Positions 1 to 10,638 of a stretch of 43,662 bases of DNA are shown piece after piece. The stretch covers positions 2,405 through 46,066 of the forward strand of contig MNCI01018064.1 of NCBI GenBank assembly GCA_015680685.1, read 5' to 3'. The position numbers and the translations under genes are program-made. Every line of letters begins with the position of its first letter. The first letter of the stretch is position 1. The notes under the pieces are model-generated. The model searched no databases and was not told where the DNA came from. It was given only the letters and a program-made list of their open reading frames with translations. Origin of the DNA: Gnetum montanum. Lineage: Eukaryota; Streptophyta; Gnetopsida; Gnetales; Gnetaceae.

Positions 1-1137
1 CTAGAAGATTTACTTGCATAATGAACACTAGATAACTCATTATTAGATTCAATATCAAGAAAGTTGGACATAATAAGGTCACTTTCATCCTCATCTTCTG
101 CTAACTTAGTATCTTGATGTTTATGCTTTCTATTTTTCCTTTCTTCCTTGAGATTAACTCTTGCTAATGCTTTTTCAAGCTTCACTATTTTGTTAGACAT
201 ATCTCTCATTAATTGTCCTTTTTCCGATTCTACTCTTTCATGTCCTTGCTCTATCTTAACATGAGATGAACCTGGTAAATTTTTAAATTGAGAAAAATCT
301 TGCATAGGAATCATAACTCTTTCTTCTCTTTTTGGAATTGCAATATTTTCTTCAGGATTCAAGTTCAACTGTTTTTCTAACTGTATAGCTTCACTAAAGT
401 AGTCATTTAGCGTAGTTAAGTTTGAAGTTCTCCTTAACCAAATTCAAATGTTGGGGTTGACAGTCTTAAGATAACTTTCTTTAAGCATTTCTTCTGATGG
501 CCTATATTGTCTTTGAAAGAGTCGACAAATTCGTTGAAACTTGATGTTAAAATCTCTAATTGACTCTTTAACTCTTTGCTGAGCTTGTACTAGCCCACAG
601 TATAGTTATTGATCTAATTGATTACCAAACTGGGTTCTTCATGTCATCCCAACTTGTAATACTATTACTTGGTAAGTTCGAATACCAAATCTGAGCCATA
701 TCCTTTAGATTTGATACAAACAACCTACAAGCTTGATCTTGATGTTCAATATTTGCATGAGATAAAGCTAACTCAAACATGTGAATATATTCTTCAACTA
801 AATAAGCTTTTCTAGGAATAAAAGGTTCAAGCAAATATTTGTAAACTACCTTAGGAATATCATTGTAATCTTGAAATCCTAATGGTGTAACTCTTTGCCA
901 AGGATTTGCCATCCTATTCCTTTGGATAGTTGAACTCTTAAACTTTCTAGATCTTCTCTTACGGATTGATAAACTAGATATAATGGGTGATCTTCTTGAT
1001 CTTCTAGTTTTCACTCCACTACTTGTTCCCAATTCAGAAACTTTCTTTTCTTCTTCTTCTGATGATGAATCAGTCTTAGAATCTAGAATATCTTTCGAAA
1101 CTTTTGAATTTTGCAAACTATTAATCTTCTTGGTCAT
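1..1137 (-). pseudogene. gag: Element J gag, broken, C-terminus outside window
   Basis: Gag is the structural protein that packages element RNA in cytoplasmic particles. The frame opens at 1137 with a Ser/Arg/Glu-rich N-terminus. A capsid-type retrotransposon gag domain follows at about residues 75-170, with the family pattern of a hydrophobic helix, CRLFVSNL, a WYSNLP block and a W near the end. The frame stops at 622. Homologous gag continues to about position 1 in shifted frames with in-frame stops, including a helical segment around 360-420 and a Lys/Glu-rich segment at 100-300. No CCHC knuckle is visible; it would lie beyond the left edge. The copy is non-functional. Confidence 0.75.
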
Positions 1138-1339
1138 GAACTGAAAATAGTATCTAATTTCTTAAGCCTTTATAATAACAAAGAATTGTTGATGTACTAA
1201 AATTATAAGGCTTATGAACCTAGAGGCTAAATTTTCAGCCCTCCTTCTAGTGCCAAAAAAACTGTTCGCGATCGTTTGGGATGCGACCGCCAACGAGTAT
1301 CCTCGAACAGGATTTAGGTGCCTACTGGTCTCTGGCAAC

Positions 1340-1356
1340 ACCAAGGCCCAGATACC
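1340..1356 (-). other. Degenerate primer-binding site, initiator-Met type (element J)
   Basis: Read on the minus strand this begins GGTATC and continues with a GGGCC block, resembling the 3' end complement of plant initiator methionine tRNA (TGGTATC then AGAGCC). Several positions differ, so this is a decayed site. It lies between the gag leader and the probable LTR. Confidence 0.45.
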
Positions 1357-1378
1357 TCCAAATAAGCTCAGTAGTTAA

Positions 1379-2729
1379 TGTGAGTATGTGTGTGTGCTGT
1401 TGCGGTGTGCGGTTGTGTAAAATCAAATGATTGCGTTGTGTGTAAACTACAAATGACTTATCTTAAAGAGATTCAGCCAACTTTGCCAAGTACCATGAGT
1501 TGCTGAGAGTTCCTATTTTTTTCAATCGCCTAGTCTACGTGGTCCTTATAATACCTACTTGTAACAAATAAAATTTTGTGAAAACATTTGAGCACAACTC
1601 CACGAATCTACTCCTAATTTTCCCCAGAGAAAGAGATAGTTCCACAAGAAAACTAGAAATAGAGCAAGATTCGATGGAAATAGACAGAAAAGAAAAGTAG
1701 ATTTGTGTAGACCTCAAATATTTAAACAAGGTAAAATGACATGAGTAAACACTTCGCAATAAAGCTATCCCAAATTCAATATCTACGAATTGTTCAAACT
1801 TCCAAGGCTCAAATAAGCAATTTCTTCAAGACAATCCTACTTTGCTACCAAAAAATTGCTGCATAAACTATCACGTACTAGACTCCATTTTGGCTAGATA
1901 ATGAATGTCAACAATTGCATTCAATAGAAACTTCAAAAGACTTGACAATTTTTGATTGAAATACCACGGAAATTCACTTTAAAGATAAAAAGAAGCTATT
2001 CTGGTCCCATCAAAATACCAAAGATTTTCTGAACCCTCTNAAAAAATACTTGCCAAGGATGATACTATCTAAACCACTAGCTAAAGAATTTAAACAAAAT
2101 AAGAAAAATAAGCATAACTCACAGGACTATGACAAAGAGGCTGAAATCTTTTCTTTAGAAAGTCATCTTACAAGCAATCGTTCACACTTTCTTCTTTACA
2201 AATGCTCTTCTCCCAAGACCCAAAGTGTGTCTCCAAGTGAGAGCCGAAGTGCTAGCTAGTAGCCTTCCCAAAGTGTGATTCCAATGTCTTCTCCAAAGTA
2301 TGATGTCTTGGCGGCCCCCCCGTCTTCTCCCTTTTCTCACCCCTGAAGCCTTTTTATAAGGTTCACAAGGTAGTTACATTCCAAAATATCCTAGCTAACT
2401 TCTCTCCCAAGTAACTTGCCCAACAAGTTAGGAAGTATTAACTTAGGAAGTTAGGAGAAATATTACAAATATTGCTTTTTTGGAAAATGAAAATAAACCC
2501 AATAGCTCTATATAATTGTTTAAGTTATAGCTCCAATATCTTTTCATTTTTATTTGTTTAAAATTTTTAAGAATACTATTGAAGCCCTTAGTAATTTTAT
2601 GAACAAGGTATAATATCTACCTTGGTGTAGACGTTGATGGTAGCTAGTCTATTTAAATTTATATAAATAATTTATCTGCACTTGCACCCGTATTAAAGTG
2701 GTTGAAAATAAAAATTTAACTCCCAAACA
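1379..2729 (-). repeat. Probable 5' LTR of element J
   Basis: The segment starts TG (1379) and ends CA (2729). It holds a minus-strand TATA box at 2351-2358 inside a TATAAAAAGG context, and has no long frame. It lies directly upstream of the primer site and gag of J. No second LTR is available for comparison, and about 20 nt separate the left edge from the primer site, so both boundaries are provisional. Confidence 0.45.
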
Positions 2730-3984
2730 TTAGGTCCGAATGTGAGGGCGCTAGGCCTGGAACTGCCAGCAAATATTTTCAAAATATCCCGTCCTGCCAA
2801 AAATTGTTATCAACCGCCACCACGGGAGAAGGCTTTGCCGCTGCATCTGGCATCGTTGTGGTGTTCAGTTGCTGAAGAGGAGGGAAAAAGATTTTCTTGG
2901 AAGAAAGAAAATGATGTGCTAAGCATATGGTCCTGAACATAGGGTTTCAGTTGCCTGGAATTTGTTTTGTTTTGTCCCAAATTTGCTTAGGGCTTCCTGC
3001 GTTTTTTTGTTTTTGTGAATCGTCTTCCAAATCACTGTCGTTGATTACAGAGCCAGGGGTGAACATATCGTGGATCTACATCTAGTGAAACTGCAGGAAC
3101 CTTCATCATGCCATTATAATTACCACAACCTCCAAAACTGTTGCAGCCTGCACAATTGGAACTGCCACGGCCTGCAAAACTGGAAATGAAATCATGGTTT
3201 CAACAAAACGTGACTCCTTTCTCTATATATTATGTGTGGAAGAGGGTTTCGATTTTTTTTAAAATATCCCTACATTTATGGCAAAGATGTTTCATGCCCC
3301 AGGGACTTGGTTATGCCCATCTTGATGGTAGTTTTCATGGTGCCCATCTGCGCCAGGATGAATGTCGCGCGGCGGGCGGTTTTGAACTTTTACTGCAATG
3401 TGATTTTCTAGGAACGCCATGATTTTCCTTCGTCTTCGCCTACAACTGCACCTCCATTGATGTTATCTTTACCTTTATGGTGTTTGCTCCCCTGCCATTT
3501 CCATGTTCAGTAGGTATATGGTGTCAAGAATCGTTAGTCCAACGGTAGTCTCCTTTTCCTCCACTCTCATCGCTGTACAATCTTCAGGACGATGGAGGTG
3601 CTGCTGATTTTTGTTTAATTTTCTGATTTTTTTGCAAGGAGTTTTAAACATTATCTTAGGGCCAAAAAATACAAGCAAGTGTAACAACAGGGATTTTCAA
3701 CTTGGGACCTTTCCAAAAAATTTTAGAGCACGTTCTTCACCAATGCCTTTCACATAAATAATATAATTCCTTGTTTGCTATAGTGGTATCTTCAAATCTC
3801 CAATAAGGAATAATCTGGCACTTTTATTTTATATCAAGAAGGCTTCAACATCAAATTATTTACCAGTGGATTACTTCTCCAAAAACACCCATCGACCCAC
3901 AACACTAAAGCTGTAAATTAACTTCTAAATTTACAACCATAGATTGTTCCAATTTTTAATAAAATATTCCAACTATTCCATGGA
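2730..3984. other. Unassigned stretch between elements J and A
   Basis: No recognisable gene. The part at 2735-3460 is richer in G+C than its flanks and holds short open stretches on both strands. On the minus strand, one frame around 3070-3190 is Gly/Cys/Asn-rich and a neighbouring frame around 2950-3060 is Asp/Lys/Gln-rich, as if a coding region had been frameshifted. I cannot assign a family. A minus-strand tRNA-like pattern (A-box-like then B-box-like) occurs near 3690-3760. The rest is AT-rich. Confidence 0.4.
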
Positions 3985-4260
3985 ATGGCCAAATGTGCCA
4001 ACAGGTAGGACCACCCATAGATAGTGGTCACAATGTCCTCCACTAATCCCAGGGGAACAGTGATGGATTGGTCTGCTAACTCGAGCTGGATGTTGCTCTT
4101 CTTTAGTGGGGGCAGGTTCCAATTCTTGTACATATCATGAGAGATCAAATTGATCCCTGACCTTGAGTTGAGAAGAGCTTTGCATGGCTCATTCCCTGCC
4201 ACTTGAAGATAAATGAGGGGGCTTCCCGGATCAGTCAATTTCCAAGGAAGGTGACCTGCT
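3985..4260 (-). pseudogene. Element A retropepsin fragment
   Basis: This is the N-terminal part of the element aspartic protease that cuts the gag-pol polyprotein. It includes the active-site loop followed by a conserved NLISHDMY segment and a LEDIV-type strand shared with copies B and C. The active-site triplet reads N-S-R instead of the D-S/T-G of retropepsins, so both the catalytic Asp and the Gly are changed. Similarity to B stops soon after the WSY segment, before the second conserved Gly-Arg motif. The copy is dead and truncated. Confidence 0.8.
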
Positions 4261-4299
4261 TTGATTCAGTCGGTCACAACATGCATGAGCATGACCGTT

Positions 4300-6756
4300 T
4301 GGACATTGGAGTGTTGTTGTTATTGGCTTAGGGGCTACTTTGGTGGTGGAGTAATGTAGGTGCTTGTAGGTTCAAAGTCACTGGCCATAGGTGTATGCGA
4401 GGGTATGTTTAGATTATTAGGCCAGAAAAGGGACGTTTTCATGGCTTGGGTTCCGGTCCACTCGGCGGAGGTGCCGGTTGTAAGTTAACAACCCTCGTAG
4501 CATTTTGTTGCTGCGGCTATGGCGTTCTCTCTTCCTACATTGAAGGAGCAGGTGGTAGCTGAGTGGGATGTGGTGGAGGAGTGGCAGGAGAAGGTGATGG
4601 AGGATAAAAGTGATGTGGGTTTTCCCCCGGGGTGATGGAGATTGAGGACAAAAATACTCCAGGGGGTGGTAATGACTTTGAAAGGCCACATGGCTGGAAG
4701 AGTCCCTTGGAAAGACCGATTGTTGAACATAGTACCCATATGGATCTGGCTATTTGTAAAGGTACTACTGCCTTGGAGGTGGCATCCCCCATGTTTGTGG
4801 ATGCTGCCACTATTGAAAGTATTCATACGATTGTGGTGGCGCTCCACTTGGATAGTATCCTTGCTGTTGCTGGTGGAACCGCCTAGAATTGCCTTGTGGA
4901 TAATGCAACCTTCGGGGTATTTGCTATTGTGCCAAGTGAGGGTTCAATGCGTACACCCCAGACTCTTAAAGATTTGACACTATAGGACAACATCCCTTAG
5001 GATGTTCATATTGGCATATGCCACATTCATCTTCCTCCTCAGTGTCAGAGTCTACAACCTACTCTGCTACAGCAACCTTGCCCTTTCCTTTATATTGGGC
5101 ATGTTCACCTTCCTTCTTCCTGCACCGATCACGGTCATTACCTTGTGCTCTAGACTCCTCTGTAATTTTCAACATGCTTTAGACCCTTTTGTTCAAAGAG
5201 TCCCACATCTTATCCACCTTTGCTGAAATTTCAGATGTGAACTTTTGTAATGGCAAGGTCTTTTAGTTTACCACTACTTCCAGCGACGATTCTTCCTCCT
5301 CATCACAAAAATAGACTTCCCTTTTTGTGAGGGAAGGGTCTTGGTTGAATTCTTCTGCACTCTCCTTTTTCCTAAGTTGTCCTTTCTCCTTGGCCATTTG
5401 TTCAATGAGGCATTGCAATTGATGGGCCCTTAGCTCTGACAGTCGCCCCTGGGTGTACTCACCAAGGGTCTTTCGTGTTTCAAAATAGAGCCCATCAATG
5501 ATGTGGCAAAGCTGTGCCCGCTGAGAGTAACCATGACCAAGACATCAATGCAACAATGAGTAGTACCTGCTCATGGCTACATCCAAGGGTTCATGATTTC
5601 CTTGTTTCCAGCCTTGGATCTGTCGTCTCAGATTCATCACTCTGGAGTACGTTTGATATTTGTCATTGAAAATTTCAAGCATCGTACTCCATCTTTTGAT
5701 TGATTCTGGCTTCAAGGACCAGTACCAGCTTTTAGCTTCTTTGATGAGTGTGCGAGGGAATAGCTTTAGCTTCTGCCAATTATTGTCAATGTTTTGTAGG
5801 GTGCAGGCATCATGGAATGCCTACAGGTGAGTTTGCGGATCATAGTTGTATTCCCCTTCAAATCTGGGGATGTTGTTCATATCAACTCGCTTGATCCAGT
5901 TATCCTTCATGTGCCTACTGGGGATTTGAACTGTCTCAGAGATATGGAGCATACTCCGAGTAGCTAACAACGGCTCATTTGAATCATAGTCCTGTTGGGG
6001 ACCATGATGTCTGTGATGATTCTGGCTATCCCTCCTTTCATGCCGGTGAGCATCACGCGATGGTTTGCGCGTCTCCTTATGTTTTTCCTTCTGATCCTTC
6101 CAAACCTTTTTGCCCCCATCCTTTTGCTTCCTCCTACCTTGGTTATGATCAAAGCTTGAGCTGGATGAAGGAGAAGGAGAGTGAGAGGATGGAGAAGAAG
6201 GAGAGGGATATTTCCCTCTATCTTGATGATGGTCCTGATTGTCCTGTTCATCCTTGCTATGTGACCCTCCATCCCCTTGGGAATCTTGGCCACCTAGATG
6301 CTTGGAATGAATCATGGATTGGAGGACTTGTTGCCCCAGGGGAAGTTCAATTGAATGGGTGTCATGAAAGATGGGATCCCCATCATATGGTAGCCCTTGC
6401 AAAAATAAGGGATTACTAAATTGTTTCCTCTTCAGCTGTTCATATCTATTCGCTTGTTGCTGATCTCTTGCTCATTGAGTCTCAGTGGGATGATAGTCCT
6501 GGTAGTCATGGTCCTCCATGACATACTCTGCTCCAAGGTCCTGGATGCCCAATCTGCCAAGATTGTGAAATAGCATCACAGGAGCCAATCGGTCGGGAGG
6601 GTGTACAATATTGCCCTGCATGTCCCGCCATTGTAGATGCTCATCTTAATGTAGGATGAATGTGAAATTAGGGATGTACTCATCGGGATGCTTGTACACC
6701 ACCCAACACTTCTGTGGCACCGGTGGGGTGGATATCTCCCTCCTACGAGAAGACAT
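4300..6756 (-). pseudogene. gag: Element A gag, decayed
   Basis: The start ATG at 6756 is shared with copies B and C (Met-Ser-Ser) and lies about 150 nt after the primer site. The order is an N-terminal region, a His/Ser/Lys-rich disordered segment (about 5980-6400), a gag capsid domain (5450-5820, with WYWSLKPESIKRW and a YYSLLHRC helix), a Lys/Glu-rich linker, one zinc knuckle at 4990-5025 with spacing C-x2-C-x3-H-x3-C, and a long Pro/Gln-rich tail. The frame carries several stops (including TAA and TGA in the first 100 codons) and frameshifts in the tail. In the family gag runs on into protease as one polyprotein. Confidence 0.85.
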
Positions 6757-6907
6757 ATTGGACGTTATATGGTCCAGGTAATTGATGTACCTTACTACTA
6801 ACTTTAATCTGCCTAGCGTGTGTAAATATTTCTATCCTGGGTCCGTTCCAATGACTTGAATGATAATTTCGCTAAGGTTAGATGACGCATGTAAGACTTT
6901 AACAGTT

Positions 6908-6923
6908 CCTGGCAACGGCGCCA
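6908..6923 (-). other. Primer-binding site, tRNA-Asp type (element A)
   Basis: On the plus strand this reads like the 3' end of plant tRNA-Asp (CCTGGCAACGGCGCCA), so on the minus strand it is the complementary minus-strand DNA primer site. One base separates it from the LTR, as expected. A tRNA-Asp primer is typical of Athila-lineage elements. Confidence 0.85.
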
Positions 6924-6924
6924 A

Positions 6925-7824
6925 TGATGAGTGGCTAGGTACCCCTACTCCCAACCATGCGAATCATGGGCATTCACACACGACTTGGTCGAATTTTGTA
7001 GACTGTAAGCACTTAACATACACTAGACCTTAACCAGCAAAACCCTGGGTTAGAACAGTCGTTGTCCTCCTAATCTCACTTTTGAAGTTCTGATTACGAT
7101 GGTTAAGTAAGATTAAGCCTAATGATTTTTATATCTTTTTTGCATATATTTTGGCGGTTAATTAAGGTATGAAGATTAAGGAATACACTATTATCTAATC
7201 TATAATTATCCTAGCTTATACTCTAACTATTCCTAGCATAAGTATCCGATCCCATCTTCCGAGCACGTTCTAAGCATCTCCTAACACTTTTGGGTTACCA
7301 AACGTTAAGCATCACTGGGTTTACCAAGTGTTTGATTTACGTTTGAGATGGTCATACTTATGGCCTTTACGGACTACGAATGAACAATAGTGATTAGAAT
7401 AATAATAACAGAAACCTAAGTAATTGGTAAGTAATTAACAAAGCATAAACACATTAAACTACTGAATGCATAAAATAGCTAAGTCCAAATGCTGCAAGGA
7501 ATGCTTGAATAGTTCATCTTTATTGCTGTCATGCCAATGGGCTTAGATACATCAACACTCGAATAAAGAGCTGATCACTTCTCTTACACTTGCTGCGGGC
7601 ACTTGGAAAATATTCTATCTCATGCCGGAACAAACTGCAAGAGCTTCGCTACAACTAACTAAAAGATTCCTAAATGAGGTAGAAGGCCCTCTTATTTATA
7701 GGCCGAGATAGATGGATGTGTAAACGGGGCCACGTCGACGTAGGAAGGCTACATCGATGGGCTTGCATTGACGTGGCCGCGTATACGCGGCCCAATCGAC
7801 GCATGACTTAATGACACTTCATCA
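6925..7824 (-). repeat. 5' LTR of element A (900 bp)
   Basis: The ends are imperfect inverted repeats, TGATGAGTG and CACTTCATCA. The minus-strand TATA box is at 7693-7700. U3 lies to its right and carries perfect palindromes: ACGTCGACGT at 7732-7741, and 14 bp around GTATAC at 7777-7790. The R region has a CTTTATT...AATAAAG inverted pair at 7518-7568 that encloses the poly(A) signal. It matches the LTRs of B and C over most of its length. Confidence 0.9.
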
Positions 7825-9499
7825 ACGGTTGAGGAGAGCTGGATCGGCAAGTTGGGTCCTTAATTGGGCGACTTCTGTTGCTAAGCGTTGATAATTGGCT
7901 TAAGTATCTTCAAGTTGCCCTTCCAAGATGAGGCTCTAACCCCTTACTGAGAGCAGCTCCGACTAGGTTGCCATGATGTTATCTGGAAGGTTGAAGACAT
8001 CCAAAAGTGGTTGCCCGATTCCCACCAGTTGGTCCAACAGTTCTTCATGTTGAGCTGCATCGATCTTGCTACGTGAAGTCCTAGCGGATGCCTATACATC
8101 TTCGAGTCCATGTATGTCTGGTATAGGTGCCACCAGTGCATTAAGGGCTGTAGCAATCGTGTCAGCAACCACTTCAACCGTAATCTCTTATGCTTGGTGT
8201 TGCATCACCAGGACTATCGCCCCCTCGCCATCTTCCATGTGTACTAAGAAAGTAGCGGCATTTCTTGAAATTTCAAGAAATAACTAATAGGTGGATATCA
8301 TTACTTCCCAAACACTAGGATCAGTTCTTGTGGGTACTTGTGTTTGGGTGATAGAGAACATCAACCCTACTCTTTCTAGTAGACTTACTAATTAAGCTGC
8401 TTGTGCAAGATGGCTCATTGCAGGGCGATAGTTCGAAGAGTCTTCTCCTCCACCGGTCCTTCCAGATTGCTCTTGTTGGCCCAAGAGCGATTGTCGGATT
8501 TTGTGTATATGTTCTACGATGGTTTGCAAACCTGACCTAATTGTTTACACAGGCGGTGGAGGTGGTTGCTGCTCCTCCTCAGTTTGTGTGGTGGTCGGAG
8601 TCCTGTCTTTCATCATTTCCCACCATGAGGCAATTGGGGTGTGCCAGAGTTTATCGTTGGCATACTATGCTATCCCTGCCGATTTGCATAACTTTTTGAT
8701 TAGGTAGGGGAAGGGGAGAGCCCACCTTCCATGTTCATTTTCAGCGAAACATTTTTCAATTTCCAAGAATAACAATTGTGGAAGGCTCATTGGGAATTTT
8801 CCACTTAAGGTGGCACATGCATGAGTAAAGAAGGCAGTGATTTTGCTGGGTCTCATCGTTGGGTTCAGGTGGTAAGACGTAATTTTTAAATACACTCTCT
8901 CCGCTATGGTTAGTGTGCCGAACTCTTTGCGATCCATCCCATAGCACTACCTGATCCACTTCCCTTTTACCTCGAGATGTGCTTGCTTCAGGATCTCTAC
9001 CGCATTAGCTTCGGTCTCTAGCAACCCCAGAGCTTGCGTGATTGCTTTTGCAGAGTAAGTGACATAGATGTCCTTGATTCTTACTTTGGACCCCAGTAGT
9101 CGATTTGTCCAGAAGAGATAAGTCTCTCCTAAGTACCATTCACCATTGGATGTGATGATTGGCCACATAGGAGAATTTTGCAATTGAAGCTTCACATCTT
9201 CTGGTGCATTCTTGAGAAATGGTCCAAAGTTTAACTCTTGCAGGACCATTCGTTGCACTTCCCTTGGCCTGATAGCGTCAAGACATTCTTGGGTCAGGGT
9301 GATCTTAAGTCATGGCGCTATCTCCGGAGTCTCATCCCCTTGTGATTGCTCGTTGGGAATCTCCTCTTCGGGAATCTGATGGATAGATTCCACATCAGGT
9401 CCTTCGCGGAGAGGGCTAGTTGCATGAGAGCCCTCTACGTGCTCCAGGTGTTGCACACCTCGTCTCCTTCCCGTTCGTGGATGCTTGTCCTTAGGTTGT
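7825..9499 (-). pseudogene. ORF3 fragment of element C
   Basis: Homologous to 11770-13480 of element B. One frame (9258 down to about 8665, with a single stop) holds a domain that resembles the Pfam 'putative plant transposon protein' family (PF20167): an NFGPFL segment, a VRIKDIYV strand, a W/P-rich middle, and a C-terminal LPFPYLIKKLC-type motif. A Gln/Pro-rich linker (about 8500-8600) and the start of the coiled-coil region follow. It is cut on the left by the LTR of A and on the right by the 3' LTR of B. From order and orientation it belongs to the same element as the gag-pol at 22695-29244. Confidence 0.75.
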
Positions 9500-10387
9500 T
9501 AATGAGCGGCTAGGTACCCCTACGCCCAACCATACGAATCACGAGCGTTCACGCATGACTTGGTCAAAATCTACAGACTGTAAGCACTTAACATACAGTA
9601 GAATCTAACCAGTGAAACCTTGGGTTAGAACGGTCATTGTCATCCTAATCTTACTTGTGACATTCTGTTTACGATGGTTAAGTAAGACTAAGGCTAATGA
9701 TTTTTATAGCTCTTTAATTATCTTTTTGGGTGGCTAATTATCTTGGAAAGTAAGGCTAGAATATTAATTAATCTAAGATTATCTTAATCTAAGTCTTAAC
9801 TATTCCTAACATAAGTATCTGGTTCCACCTTTTGAGCACGTCCTGAGCATCTCCTAACACTTCTGGGTTACCAGACGTTAAGCATCACTGGGTTTACTAA
9901 GTGTTTGATTTACGTTCAAGATGGTCGTACTTATAGCATTTATGAACAATAGCGGTTGAAATCATAATAACAAAGCCTTAAGTAATTAATAAGTAACTAA
10001 TAAAGCATAAACATATTAAACTATTGAATGCATAAAATAGCTAAGTCCAAATGCTGCAAGGAATGCTTGAATAGTTCATCTTTATTACCGTCATGTCAAT
10101 GGGCTCAGATACATCAACCCTTGAATAAAGAGTCGATCACTTTTCTTACACTTGCTGCAAGCACTTGGAAAATATTCTATCTCATGTGGGAACAAACTGC
10201 AAGAGCTTCGATACAACTAACTGAAAAGGTGCCTAAATGAGGCAGAAGGCCCTCTTATTTATAGGTCGGGATAGGCAACTGCATAAACGGGGCCATGTCG
10301 ACGTAGGAAGGCTACGTCGGCGGCCCGCATCGACGCGACCGCGTATACGTGGCCTAGTTGACGCATTGACTGAATGACACTTCATCG
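9500..10387 (-). repeat. 3' LTR of element B
   Basis: Starts TAATGAGCGG (one change from TGATGAG) and ends ...CACTTCATCG. A PPT complement follows immediately. The minus-strand TATA box is at 10256-10263, and the poly(A)-signal inverted pair is at 10080-10130. U3 palindromes of the GTCGAC/GTATAC type lie at about 10290-10350. The 5 bp to its left are GTTGT; the matching right-hand copy is lost with the truncated 5' LTR. Confidence 0.9.
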
Positions 10388-10399
10388 TACCCCCACGAC
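10388..10399 (-). other. Polypurine tract of element B
   Basis: On the minus strand this reads GTCGTGGGGGTA directly before the LTR. The same tract precedes the 3' LTRs of E (31839-31850), F (36141-36152) and H (41943-41954). It primes plus-strand DNA synthesis in LTR elements. Confidence 0.85.
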
Positions 10400-10638
10400 T
10401 GAGCAAAAACTCGTCTGCGAGTTACTTTACAATTTGGAAGGTATGGATTCTTATTTACAACACACATAACTTAAACACATACATGACACACACATGACAC
10501 AACATGAAATTGACCAAGTGCCCGAGTTACAGAGGAGGACAAGTTACAAAAATGGTAGTATTCAGAGACAAAATTGAATACCTCGCTGGTCCTAGAGCCT
10601 CTGCTGTGTAGGATGATGCAAACAATTGCTGGATACGA

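Larger units (their letters stand above)
1..2729 (-). mobile_element. Element J: 5' part of a Ty3/gypsy LTR retrotransposon
   Basis: Going leftward on the minus strand the order is probable LTR, degenerate initiator-Met primer site, a short leader, then gag, which runs off the left edge. Both its primer type and its gag differ from the elements that fill the rest of the window, so it belongs to another Ty3/gypsy lineage. Protease and pol are not in the window. The right LTR edge is uncertain. A single unresolved base lies at 2040. Confidence 0.7.
3985..7824 (-). mobile_element. Element A: truncated Athila-like Ty3/gypsy retrotransposon
   Basis: Minus-strand order from the right: 5' LTR (6925-7824), tRNA-Asp primer site, gag, then the start of protease. 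Similarity to element B ends inside protease at about 3985, so the rest of pol, ORF3 and the 3' LTR are lost. The right LTR edge abuts ORF3 of element C at 7825, which marks A as an insertion into C. Confidence 0.85.

Noticed and set aside
5979-6419. 146-codon plus-strand frame
   Set aside because: Antisense to gag of A; the minus strand carries the conserved gag reading and the same antisense frame is not kept at equal length in B and C.
6908-6923. tRNA-Asp 3' end, possible tRNA gene
   Set aside because: Only the terminal 16-17 nt match, always beside an LTR (also at 21856 and 29391); these are primer-binding sites, not genes.
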